From the NCBI GenBank assembly GCA_016508695.1, contig VNKQ01000004.1, positions 1,426,001 to 1,490,000 on the forward strand: a DNA stretch of 64,000 nucleotides, written 5' to 3'. Positions 24,701 to 36,105 of this stretch are shown here, piece after piece. Below the pieces are notes generated by a model. It ran no database searches and had not been told where the DNA came from. It was given only the letters and a program-made list of their open reading frames with translations. The translations under genes were made by a program, and so were the position numbers. Position 1 is the first letter of the stretch; each line of letters opens with the position of its first letter. The stretch comes from Hyphodiscus hymeniophilus. Lineage: Eukaryota; Ascomycota; Leotiomycetes; Helotiales; Hyphodiscaceae.

Positions 24701-27300
24701 TAGTGGCATTAGAGGCTGCACACACTCAAAAGGACGATAGACTTGCTAGCGATAAGGACGAGTGAGCAGACGTACTAGATTCGTGGAGGCGGATATTGGA
24801 AATCGATTTCGGAGAGCTCTGCAGGAAAATAAGGAGCTGTTTAGTGAAATGCAATTAGCTGATATGACAATAAATATGGAATATGTGGCTGGAGTACTGG
24901 GGCGTTATGAAATCAGCTTAACGTTCCTTGGGCCTAGTTGGTAGAGGTACTGGTAAGTTCATACAGGAATTCGTATGATTAAAGTACGAGTAGTGTGGAG
25001 AGGTACCAACTCTGACATTTCCTCCGGGGAACATTAATAAATTTCTAGTGACTGAAATATCCTTATCTTCGGACCATTGGGATAGATAGAATATATTTGT
25101 AGAAAAAGGATCTGCAGCAAAAGAAACTGCGAATTTCAATGTAATGGCAGAGTCAGTTCAGCATTGAACATCGAGGGCACGTGATATTAATTCTTAGGGG
25201 TTTGCCATTCCCTCTCGTGAGTCGCGATACTTATTTCATGATCTAAACAATCGCAGCAACTTGACAACTACGGTTCCGAAACCTTAGTATCAAACCAGAA
25301 ACATGCAAAGGGTATGTGCCGAACTATTGCCGTACTATCAACTATCAAGTCGTTCACCGCCTCGGATTGCGCGCTCCGCATATAATTGAAGAGTTGAACG
25401 TCTTGGCGAAACACAACATCAGGTCGAGCAGCCCACGTAAATCCAGCCTCTTTTGGAAGCCGTCATTTGTCTGTCAAGTCCCCAATCCGCCCTAACTCGT
25501 CAACGGCGGCAGCGAGGTTATCTGCGACAGCGGGTACCAGGATTCTCAATGCGAAGTTCTGCTGCCCGCCTGGGGTCGTCCGAGACGGCAGCAGTCTCGG
25601 AATCCGATGATTGAATCTGTCGACGTTTGAAGATCACAGTATCCGCGCCACTTCCCTCGACTCTTCAATATCATTCGCAGTTGCAACCTGAGCGGCTCAA
25701 AACACTCTCCGGATTCGTGGGAACCACGGTGTAGTCACCTATCCGCACGACCCGTTCGGCGAGTGAACATGGAGCAGCAAAGACGAGCATCCAGCATCAT
25801 TCTTGGCCACCGTCTGATCTCAGTTCTCTGAACGCTTCCGCGACTCCGGATAATACTGTATACCGCCAAGGATTCTGGGCAAGGGCTGGATGAACTACAG
25901 GCGCCTTTCCAGGTGCCTTGCCAGCCATGGGTGCGCTCAGAACACAATCGGACGCTCACCCTTCCGAACAGCAAGTAATTTCTCCACATGTTTCTGCTGT
26001 CGCTATTCAACGGAGCCAGCGATCTTGAGACGGGATTCGATCAATAGAACGTCATCCAATCATATCAAGCTGCCTCTGACGCAGTCATGCGCCTGTACGC
26101 ATTGCTTTGGTCACGTCTCACGCTCAGCAGGTCGACACTTCATGACACGAAGTTCGAGCAAATTTATCTGCTAAGATCTTACGCTGTTGTGGACATTGTA
26201 ATATAGGTTGCGTTATTCGTTACACTTGATACCAGCACTCGATTTTTGACCCAATATTATCTTGCTGCTGTTTCCCCTGCTATTCGAAACTTCGAAGAGC
26301 CCCAACTGCGAAACAGAGGCACTATCTACACCAGATCTAAAGACCTGGCGCCTGTCGGCGTATGGCCTTTTAGATCTGATCACCCTTGTCAATCTTGCAT
26401 GACTGGGCAAAGTACCATCCACCAGCCTATTCGATTTACCGGAGAACTCTCAATTAAGCTCCCTGGTGGCTCTAGGGTTCCAATCCTGGGAATGCAGCCT
26501 TTGCGCCTTATGGCGACAGGGTGCAGAATTGAGGCGAGTTTCGGATTTCTGCTCATACCATCAGAGTCGAGAAAAGAGTCGAAAGAATGAATGCGTTCTT
26601 TTGCTATGGGTATAGATAACGAAATACTCAGATTCTTATTTATTGATCAGTTGCATTTGAACCGCCTTGGGCAAAGAACTATCAAAGTGTTGTCGCATTA
26701 GAACTGTCGAGCGGGATTTTGAGACGATTCAGACGAGAGGCTCAAACGCCAAACACTGACCCCTGTCCCCAAGAAACACGAACATGATGCAGAAACAAGA
26801 CGAGATCCACGAGGGTGTATCGATTGAGTTGTGAACCAAGCCATGCATAATCAGAAACTCTATCGAACATCGGCATTATCACTCCAATCACGCCGACCTG
26901 ACATAAGCCACAGACTTTGGAGGGAAATGCAGGGTCGCCGCCTTTCAAGGAAGCTAGTCAACTCCAGATTTCCCATGTCTGACAACGCTTTGCATATTAG
27001 ACCCCAGGGTGCCCTCATTCCTTTTCTCTTCTCTCTACACTCGACGCTGACTACTTCTTTCGCAGCTAATATACTCTCTTTTACTGTCCAACTGGCTTGG
27101 CTGCTTACATTCTTTACTGTAGTTTATTGCGTTTAACTCTATTCTATCTTCCTTCCGGTTTACCACTTCTGGCCCATTTACGTCGTTATCAAGACTATAT
27201 TCTACAACAGCTTCGGACTGTCCTTTCATTCTTCAATTCTTGTCACTTGTGCCGGACCAACGACTTTTCTGTACATTCGTATATACATATTCTTTCCTAT
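21725..27300. other. Gene-free interval, 5.6 kb, between two Myb genes
   Basis: I see no coding sequence here. Open frames are short, on both strands and without motifs. Features are a short ATGGC run near 22931-22948, a somewhat AT-rich patch at about 24600-25140, and pyrimidine-rich tracts near 27020-27070 just before the second Myb gene. It may hold long promoters, upstream exons or non-coding transcripts. No transposon ends or terminal repeats were noticed. Confidence 0.5.
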
Positions 27301-28368
27301 ATGACGAATACGTTCGATATCTCACGATCAACAACGATTGTTATGTCTACTCCAATGAACCAGATGAACACTGCCATTTCGGCACCTTCGAACTACCACC
27401 CAACTGATGCCGTCCACCGTCACGACTATGGTGTCCAGAAGAATCGAAAACAGGCATCTACTGGAGGAGGACGAGCATGGAGCGAGGATGAGGTACGTCA
27501 ACTGCAACTGTGATCTGGCCTTGGCTTATTTTTATATTTTTATCAGGAGGTCTACCTTCTTCAGACTCGACTGCAGAAAATGCCCTACAAGCACATTGCC
27601 AACTACCTGAAGAAGACCGAGCTGGCATGTCGCCTTCACTATCACCAGCTATCTCATGGCAGTAACCGCCGCAAGCGAACAAACTCCATCACGTCATCTG
27701 GCACAGGCTCTACCACCGAGTCTCCGACTATGCATGCCATGCCATCCCCGATCCACGAAGATGCCAGTCTTCAGCCCGGATCCCCTCTTACCTATACCTA
27801 TTCTCCCCAGTCTCCCATCCATGCCCAGCTTCCTGCCGCTTCTACTCCCATCGCAAGGTCTACTTCCAATAGCCCGGTCAGAACCCTCAGCCACCCGGTC
27901 GCTATCCTTCCTAAGCCTTCCCAACCTCGCCGTGCTGCCTTCGACTCTGTCGTCAATCCACCGCTCCGCCTGGACTGTGACGTGGTCGGAGCTCCCATGA
28001 ACTTCTCCAAAATTGAGAAGGATCGTCTTTTTCAGATCTATGAGGCACACAGGGGATCTTTCTGGGGTATCATTGCCGCTGAGTACGGAAACGGAGTCTC
28101 TCCATATGCTCTCGAGGAAGCCTGGAAGCGCAGTATTGCTGTCAATGGGCCCCCAACTCCTTGTATTTCTCCCGACACCCAAACCGTCAATCCTTATCCG
28201 AAATACAGTCCCAAGCCAATGCAGCAGCTCTTGACCCCTGTCCAGGAGACCAAGACCAACGCTACAAGCATATCTGCTCTTCTCGGCATCGATGCTTCAC
28301 CCCGAAGCCCAAAGGAGCGTGAACTCATCAAGCGAATGGAGGAGTCACGAGATGCTGTGATAGCTTGA
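27301..28368 (+). CDS. Myb-like transcription factor
   Basis: Exons are 27301-27492 and 27547-28368, giving 337 aa. A second in-frame ATG at 27343 would give 323 aa and is an equally likely start. The N-terminal Myb/SANT domain (RAWSEDEEVYLLQTRL, KHIANYLKKTELACRLHYHQL) is split by the intron. A Ser/Pro-rich low-complexity middle follows, then a second, weaker helical repeat (KIEKDRLFQIYEAHRGSFWG, SPYALEEAWKRS). The last part (SISALLGID, SPKERELIKRMEESRDAVIA) looks conserved. It is a probable nuclear DNA-binding regulator; I do not recognise a named orthologue. The very long upstream region and pyrimidine-rich leader are typical of fungal developmental regulators. Confidence 0.88.
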
Positions 28369-29142
28369 TTACCCATTTGAAAACTGAAGCATCATGATCT
28401 GTCCTGAATTGGAGTTTAATGAAAATTGGAGTTGGGGTTTTATGGACTTGAGTTGAGTGACCGGATGGGATGGATTTGTGCTCTTTTCTATGATTGATGT
28501 GTATTGAGCGATGAACCTACATGATAAGTGGAGGGTTTTCTATAGCGTTTTTGATTTTTGCGTCCATGTCGGGCTTTTGACCAAGGGGAAACCATTCTGG
28601 GGCATTATGTGATGAGGGCGACTGTACGATAGCTAGTTTCGAAACGAAAGACGATTGACGTCCGATCCTACTTGCATATCTCTAAAGACGAAGGTTCACT
28701 GACTTGAGACTGTTTTTTCCCCCTCAGCTAATTCAACTTTGCTTTGATACTGCCGAGTGTCACAGAATAGGAGGGGTTGTTTCGGTTGTGTAAATCAGGG
28801 GTTCGGCTACAGTAGTGTGCCTCCTGGTCGGCAACCTCATGCATTTCTGTGCTGCGTGGCAATGTAGAATCACATCACACTTGATTTCCCGGCATACCGA
28901 GCCTTTATGTATGGTAACGCTGAGCTTACTTATGAACCATACGGTGACTTGTATATAAACTAGCTCAGGTATACGATGGGTACGCCAAGGCCACGTGATT
29001 GAGTTTCGGCTCGAAAGGCGCCATTCCATTCGGCTACATGATGATCATCCTCCTCTCGCTCGGCTGCAATACTTATGATCCCAAATATATCGTACATCAG
29101 CCAGACAACAGCACACGATGTTCTTTCCCAAACATCTGAATC
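28369..29142. other. Intergenic region
   Basis: This is the 3' region of the Myb factor and the promoter of the HTD2-like gene. Nothing further is seen. Confidence 0.4.
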
Positions 29143-30160
29143 ATGTCTCGAACACTTAAGCGATTCTACAGCAGCGCCTCCTCTCCATCCGCAACCTCGG
29201 TCGCTGCCCAGTTCTTGTCAAAGACGCAATCCCGACCTCCACTCATCCAAACCCAACTCCTAGACGCGAACCAGCTGCAACGCTTATCTGCGACTTTATC
29301 TCGCATTGAATTGGCGAACGCCCTGCCTGAGAAAGGGACATCATTACCAGCATGCTACCATCTGGCGTACTTCACGCCCGCGCAGGTCGAGGAGGAACTA
29401 GGGAACGATGGCACCGATACTACATTTAACCCACCGAGACCATTTACAAGACGTATGTGGGCGGGAGGAGAGCTGGAGTGGATTGCCGGAGAGGGAAAGG
29501 GGCTGAGTGTTGGGCAGGAGGTAAAGGAGACAACGGAGTTGGTGAGCTGTGTAGGGAAGAAGACAAGGGCCGGGGAGGAAATGGTGGTTGTTGGTGTAGA
29601 GAAGAAGTATGAAAACGAGTTTGGAGTTGCTTTGATTGATAAGAGGTGAGTCCATACTGACTTTAGTCTGCTTGGGACTTGCCAAACGAAGGGTTGTCTG
29701 AAGCAAGTACTGTATTGAAGTGCAATGTAGGAATTGGATATTTCGTCCCGAAATCATCACGTCCACCGCACCAGCTGAAAGGCCGGTCAAAATTCCATTC
29801 CCAGAAGGCAAATACATTCGAGATTTTTGCCAAACCCCCGTTACCCTATTCCGATTCTCAGCGCTTACATTCAATGCCCATAAGATTCATTACAACAAGG
29901 AATGGTGCCGGGAGGTTGAAAGCCATCGAGACTTGGTTGTTCACGGACCATTGAACCTGATCAACATGGTGAACTTCTGGAGGGATGTCATCGGTGTTAA
30001 TATGTTGCCAAAGAAGATCACCTACAGGGCTACAAGCCCTTTGTACGCCAATGAGAAGTATAGAGTCGTGATGAGTGAAGAGAAAGACAAGGTCACTGAG
30101 GTGAACATAATAGACAGTTATGGGAAGGTTGGAATGGTAGGTCGGATTGAGAGTAAGTGA
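29143..30160 (+). CDS. HTD2: 3-hydroxyacyl-thioester dehydratase, mitochondrial (Htd2-like)
   Basis: Exons are 29143-29645 and 29731-30160, giving 310 aa. The N-terminus (MSRTLKRFYSSASS) is rich in Arg and Ser and lacks acids, as in a mitochondrial presequence. A degenerate first hot-dog half (LAYFTPAQVEEELG, RRMWAGGELEW) is followed by the MaoC-like catalytic half, with FSALTFNAHKIHYNKEW and HGPLNLINM. The Asn/His pair and HGPL are typical of Htd2. Htd2 removes water from 3-hydroxyacyl-ACP in mitochondrial type II fatty acid synthesis, which supplies the lipoic acid precursor. Related fungal proteins are often labelled mesaconyl-C4-CoA hydratase, so that is an alternative name for the same fold. 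Confidence 0.88.
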
Positions 30161-31074
30161 CCTTGCCAAGTGCAACGTCAAGGTTGAATAGATATCCAGC
30201 TTCTTAAACGTCGAGTCTCATTATTTGGTAAAAAAGTCATTATTCTTACAGTCATGTTGCCTTAGCAAGGTACACTCGTACCACATAACCACGTTTAGGC
30301 GTGTCCACAGTGCCACACTTGGTGGGTGCTTACCATAAACGGTGATTCATGGATCAAAGACAAGTCAATCACAGATCCCCTCCGTCTTCCTTCCTTTGAC
30401 TTCCAAGGAGTGCCAAGTGGCCGGAAATCCCCAAAAGCCTGAATCATCCAGTCGATATAGAACTGCCTGAGGTTATTGTGCTTGGTCTCCTTGTAGATGT
30501 GCGCTCAAGATGTCACAATGTTGAGTATATAATACTCCATCTATATATATATGGGAAGGAAGAAAAGTGAGTATATTCTATCAGAACAGTAGCCTGTGGC
30601 AAGAATAAACACATTCGTGGAGGACTAGGCAATGTCGGCTGGAACAGATCGTCTCTTCCTTGAACCAGGATTTGAAAATTGACAGCCATGAACACTAAGC
30701 CCGAATTTCACCCTTCTCTATTGGCCAGAAGTGAACTTTTCAACGTTTCTCTCCGAAAGTTGTACTCGGATTTTACGTCACGTGGTTCGAAGCTTTCATT
30801 CTAAAACTCACCGCTTCTGCTCGTCTTGGAAATTCGTACTCAGTACCTCACGAACCTAAAAAATTGCGGCAATACTCACGATCTCATCCATCCATTCTAT
30901 TCATCTTGGCTAAGTCCATTCTCACGGGTAGACTTCTGTTATTTCCCTCTGTGACGCGAACCATCGAGCAAGCCTGCAGCCTGCTCTGCCCAATCATTCA
31001 TAGACCACGCGTTCGTAACCTGTCTATATCAATCGTAACGCACAGACAAGTCATCTGACTGACTGTAAATAAGT
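30161..31074. other. Intergenic region
   Basis: This lies between two plus-strand genes. An AT dinucleotide run lies at about 30541-30552. No supported gene or RNA. Confidence 0.4.
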
Positions 31075-33608
31075 ATGGTTGCAATAATTATGGAGAGCTT
31101 CGACGAAAAGGCTTTCTTCGATATGATTGGGCTGCCAAAGCCATCTTCTATGCCGACTGCAGCTGAAGTGCGGAAAGAAGCTCAAGAACGCTCTGCGGAT
31201 CTCCTCTTGCAATGGGACACATTGCGTCGCATTCTAGAGCGGCATGAAGAGGTGCTGCGCAAACGGTGGTTGAAGAAGACAAAAACACAGCGTACAGCAA
31301 TCCTCCAGAGTGTCTGGCCAAAAATGGCTCGAAAGCATCAACCGGATTTGAGGCATTTCGCAGAGAAGGCCCTCAGGTATGTGACTGATCATCCTTCCCA
31401 ATTACCAAAAAAATCTGATTAGCTCCTTTCACAGTTGAAGACAGGCGGAGGAACAAAGGCCCGAGACTCGTACATGTTTCCGTACATAAACATTGAAGAT
31501 TTGTATCGCGGAAAGTCTCTTTTACTTTTCCTGAACTCACGAGGTCGTAATTCGCCACGACATTTCGCTCATGCAGACTTCAATGCCATGCGTCTGGGAC
31601 AAATCAGTGGGGCTACCATGCCGCCTTTTCTCAACCTATACATCATGTTATTTGAGGGAGAGTCGGTCGAAATGTATGGACGACTGGTTTCATGGGACGA
31701 CCATGAGGATGCTATGGAAATGGTATCTGCGGGGCTTGCACATCTACCTGGTGAAGGTCTTTTTATCTTAGAGATCCAACAGCGAATCCTGAGTTTCCTG
31801 AACGGCTGCGCACGAGCGATCCTCCACGACATGGACGCAGATGCCCTGATCAGCAAAGACCTACCAATCAAGCCCGAGCCGCAGCTCATTGTGGACAGTG
31901 CCGATTGGCCGACTATGGCAGCCATGGCTGCGGAGGCCCCATACCGTGTACCTGCTCAAATAGATTTTAATCGCCTGAGGTCAGTGATTGACGCCAAACG
32001 TTCTGATGCGGCCGATCATATTCGGAGTTTGAGAGAAGATCCAGGATACTTCGCAGACGTCCTACAAGGCTGGAGCGACCATCGAGAAGAAACGATAATA
32101 GATACAAATGGTTCGCGTCATCCAGTAGTTGACAAACCTTTGTTCTGGGATCGAGTGCTGGGAGACGTGGTTTCCGACGCTTATAGCACTTTAATTGTTT
32201 GGAGTATCACCAGTCGGCAGCTTGCTACCCTTTCGTCGATGAAAGAAAAATACTCGGCAGCTTTTTCGCCCAAGAAGCAGCTTCCTGAGGAGGTTCGTAT
32301 TCTCTCTCGCCTTCGATGTACCCCTCCCTCACTGCCTGAAGGACGTTCATATTGCTTCAACTGAGTAATGCTCCGAGATCTGTGCCTACTGTCATTTCTT
32401 CTGGCTGTATTCATTCTTCTGTCTGGAAAAAGAAACTGACTGGACATTCTCCACAGTATACCAAGGCCATTCTGACCTTTCGATACACTCTTGATCAGCT
32501 GCGAATGGGTCCCATATCTCTCCTCAAGACTGGTCTTCCTGCCTCACCTTTTTTTCGGTCCTTCTTTCACCGAGAGCCCCCAGTGCCTGGATCTACTATG
32601 GTTCGCTTGGTAGGCAGCCCCAACTTACGGGAGGACCATACATTCTGGTTCTTCTCTCGGCTTTGGGACGATGATCAACTCCGCTTGCTAGGGTTTCCAA
32701 ATCTCATGGACGAACTTGAACACATCATACAGAGCGATCCCAAAGAGAAGCAGAAGCTCTCTTCCTGGGTTGCGCAGATCTTTTCAGGACTTGGTGTAAT
32801 TGCAAGAGCCCGACATGAACTCGACATATACTTGCCCTGGGCAGCAGGTTTTGAGAACGACAAGGTCCATCTTGAAGAAACTTTGAAAAGGGAGTTTTCG
32901 CTCACCTTCACTCCTATGGCCGAGCTTTATCGATGCCTCAAAGACAACATACCATTTGCAAAGACAGGCACCCCAAAAGGAGATACATTCTACTATCCAT
33001 CAGACAAACGCCGCACACAGCAGAGTGTTGAAAGTATGCGAAGGTTTGTTGTCTTGCTTCTGCCCTTCATTCCCACTTGTTCAGTGATCGAGAGACTGAT
33101 TTTAAGATCACGAACAGAGCGGAACGGAACTTGGATGTATTCTGGGAAACTGTTGATGACCACTACAGAAAGAAAGCGGGAAAGTCCCTCCATGATGCAT
33201 TTCGGCACCTTTCATCGAACGAGGAGCCTCTTGAACGAACTCCTGAATGTGGGTATTTGATGACGCAGTCATCTAATCTAGTACTGACTTTGCCTTCACC
33301 TAGGGATTGACCCGATCAAAGAGACACCGATCCCGGGCCCTGCGCGAGAAAGCAATGGATTGGAATCTAGGATCTCTCAATTTAACGTCGATAGTCAAGG
33401 CTACGGTGCCAATTTCGTTCCACCGACTCAAAGGGTGAAGCCAAAGACTCGAGGCGAAGCACGTACGGAGCTAGCGAACGCTGAGAAGGGTCATCTAGAT
33501 CAAGTTGATACTCGGCCAACATTCCTTGTCACAAATCGCGCTTTCAAAGTCTTCAAAACACTGTTCTATACGCCAACGACGAATAACTTACCTGGAGAGA
33601 TTGCTTGA
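31075..33608 (+). CDS. Uncharacterised ascomycete protein, ends at premature TGA
   Basis: Exons are 31075-31380, 31435-32292, 32457-33043, 33085-33248 and 33304-33608, giving 739 aa to the stop. I recognise no catalytic domain. The protein is soluble, with charged helical stretches near the N-terminus (RRILERHEEVLRKRWLKKTK) and several conserved-looking blocks (YMFPYINIEDL, SPRHFAHADFNAM, REDHTFWFFSRLWDDDQLRLLG). It resembles a large ascomycete family of unknown function that I know only by its look. The frame stays open for 73 more codons past the TGA at 33606-33608 and encodes what looks like the missing C-terminus, listed separately. The first intron uses a weak GTGACT donor: a better GTATGT four bases earlier gives no in-frame acceptor. 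The gene may be a recent loss-of-function allele. Confidence 0.75.
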
Positions 33609-33830
33609 GCAGATTTCCTGTTTGCGATGGCAGCCACAGGCTTCGCACCTGAAAAGCTCTATGGTTCGATCTGGCAATTTACTCCTCGGACCCTTGAAGT
33701 AGAGCGTAGTATTCAATTTCACGAGCCACATCCTCGAAGCAAGATCTCATTCCGAAACGCCAGGCGAATCGGCCGACGCCTCAGTCGGGCCTACGGATGG
33801 CATGGCGGAATGTTTGCTCAAGCCTCTTGA
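33609..33830 (+). pseudogene. In-frame C-terminal remnant after premature stop
   Basis: Directly after the TGA at 33606-33608, and in the same frame, 73 codons remain open to a normal stop. They contain GFAPEKLYGSIWQFTP, FHEPHPRSKISF and RAYGWHGGMF, which read as ordinary conserved protein rather than 3' untranslated sequence. The upstream gene therefore most likely once ended here, at about 813 aa. Alternatives are stop-codon readthrough or a single-base sequence error. Confidence 0.7.
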
Positions 33831-34454
33831 GTGCATTATAAAACCGAAGTCGATGGATTCATATGCTGCCCAGGGTCTAAGGATATGGAAGCATTTTGCT
33901 ACATTCTATATACAATCTCCACGATTATGTTGCTCTCTCCACAAGTACAACGAGGAATCTAGTGGCTCCACATCAGTAATTTTGCTCTATCTCAATCAAC
34001 GAATTGTGAAGTGTGTACACCATGCTGATTCCGAAAGCACCTCGAAGGTTGAGGGACAACAATACCAATGATCGCTTGAGCAATGTACCTGACTTGAACA
34101 ACCTTGTTGTTCTGATCTGCTGTTAGCACGCTCGCGGTAAGGAGCAAGGAAAACCTGTATAACTATTGGTGCGATGTCGATCTTCTGCATGTTAGAGATG
34201 ACTTAGGGGCGTTGAAGCGCCTTTCAAGCTAATTGAAAACCCCTCAATCATCATGAAGTCGCCGTCAGTCATCACGGGTCATTTAAACATAACTCTCGTC
34301 GATGACAGAGTTGCCCGTTAATTGCGGTTGTCCCATGCTTTGAAATAGGAGCCACCACACGGTCGTGAAGATCCGAAGATATGAAAGGGCATGAAAGGGC
34401 ACGTTACATGATACTCGGCATGAGATGAGTGATCGGCAAATGACAAGAAAACCA
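33831..34454. other. Intergenic region between convergent genes
   Basis: This holds the 3' ends of the uncharacterised gene and DOM34. A 10-base unit ATGAAAGGGC is repeated twice at 34381-34400. Nothing else stands out. Confidence 0.4.
34381..34400. repeat. Short tandem repeat, 10 bases x 2
   Basis: Two perfect tandem copies of ATGAAAGGGC lie about 55 bases beyond the DOM34 stop codon. They are probably neutral. Confidence 0.7.
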
Positions 34455-35699
34455 TTATATTATAGGCTCTCGATCTGTACCAATAGCACCGCTGTGCTCC
34501 TCGTCATCATCCAAGTCCTCCAGGGGAAAGGTCAATATGGCAGCGATCCCACCCAATCCCTCAAGCCTCTTCCCACTCTCATGGTCACTACTCAGCACTC
34601 TAGCATCACCACCTTCCTCCTTCACCTTATCAACCAAGGTGACCCAACGTTTCCTCGTCCCAATCTCCTGACTCCGGAACAGCGAATTGCTAATGAGTAA
34701 TACCCCTCCACCCCTCCCAACAGCACCTTTCTCAACAGCCTTTTCAACCTCACTGGGGCCATACCAAGCCCTCCCGTCATCTTTCCTTAGCAGTGTCATA
34801 AAGTCGTCCATTAATCGCGTTTCCCGCGCATATTTTGTATCCTTCAACTTGGCCAAGACCTCCGGGCTCTTCAGAACCTCATTTAGACTATGCAAATGCC
34901 CTGAGCTCGAATGTACCACCACGAAATTGGCTTTATTCGCCAACAAAGCCTTATTCCCCAGCCTAGTGGCTTCATCCAGAATGTACTTCTGAAACCCGGC
35001 AGCTGTGAACCCTGGACTAGCCAATAGCAATGGCCGCGGTTGCGTGATATCCACATGTCGCAAGAGTGTCTCCAACGTGATTTGATAGAACCTCGTGAGG
35101 CCTTTATCATGTTCACTCGCTCTCCCCAACCTCTTCCTAGGAATCCCCGTTTCCACCCTTTGCTTCAGCACGGTCTGGTGTTCTGTGATCAGACAAATAT
35201 TTGCCAAACCCTCCTGCATAACCACAGCTGGCACCGTACCCTGTCTATCCTGCTTCACGGCCTCCCGCACCACATCCAACGCCACAGAATCCCACCCTTC
35301 GTTTTTCTCGAGTGTAAAGTTACGTTGTAGTTCTAAGTCGAGCGTATGAAAGGCTCCGACCTTGACATATTTGTTCTCTTCCGAGACCCTTCCACTCACA
35401 TGCAGCTCTCCGGCTTGAGGGTCGAAATCGATGGATGTTACCCGGATGAGGAGGTTCATGTGTACGCGGGCCGAGGAGGTGCTGCCGGTGGCGGATTCCG
35501 TTGTTACACGGCGGATGGCAGAGGCGCGGAGGAGGTCTGTCGGGGCGATGAGATTGTAGGCGTGCCACTGTTGAAGTCAGCTATCTAGAAACTTAATTGA
35601 AGGGCAAGCAAGAGAGCATACCATATCTTCTGGCTCTTCAGGGAAGAGTGTGATAGTTCCTGAGCCATCGCGCTCTATGTTCTGCTTGATGAGACGCAT
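34455..35699 (-). CDS. DOM34: Dom34/Pelota ribosome rescue factor
   Basis: Exons are 35699-35622 and 35567-34455, giving 396 aa. The start is MRLIKQNIERDGSGTITLFPE, nearly invariant in Dom34. Domain 1 (Sm-like) continues through WHAYNLIAPTDLLRASAIRRV. Domains 2 and 3 are eRF1-like, with LLLASPGFTAAGF and a C-terminal block ending in IAAILTFPLEDLDDDEE. There is no GGQ motif, as expected, since Dom34 does not hydrolyse peptidyl-tRNA. With Hbs1 it binds the A site of stalled ribosomes and starts no-go and non-stop decay. The acidic C-terminal tail is normal for the family. Start and splice sites are clear. Confidence 0.96.
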
Positions 35700-36105
35700 T
35701 TCGTTGTGTATGTGTGGGAGGTGAGTATGCTGTGTGTTTCGCCTAGTTGGCGGAGTTTACTTCAGAAAGTTGTCGTCGGTCTGCGAGTAGAAGATGTAGC
35801 ATATGTGACGCCTAGACATTTGAAAGCCTTGTGGTAGGGTACTGTTGGCTGGTGGAGTAGAATTGGTGAACCCTGCGAATTGAATAGGGCTGTTGAAGGG
35901 CATCTTTGTGATATTCGTCCGAACGTGAACATTACAATCCGATCACATGACGTCAGTTGCCTGAAGTACCCCTCCAAGGCCCCCGCTCCAAGCAATTTTT
36001 ACGTCAAGTTTGGATCATACCTACCCTAGGTAACGTTGATAGAACCAACTGTTGGCCGGGAGTGGAGTTGATTACCTTCGCACCTCCTCGCACATCTAGA
36101 ACATA
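35700..36105. promoter_or_regulatory. Bidirectional promoter region, DOM34 / aldo-keto reductase
   Basis: This 406-base stretch separates the DOM34 start on the minus strand from the upstream leader ATG of the reductase gene. It must hold both promoters. No clear TATA box is visible for the upstream reductase start. Confidence 0.5.

Noticed and set aside
24600..25200. AT-rich patch as a possible mutated transposon
   Set aside because: The base bias is mild and I saw no terminal repeats, target duplication or transposase remnants.
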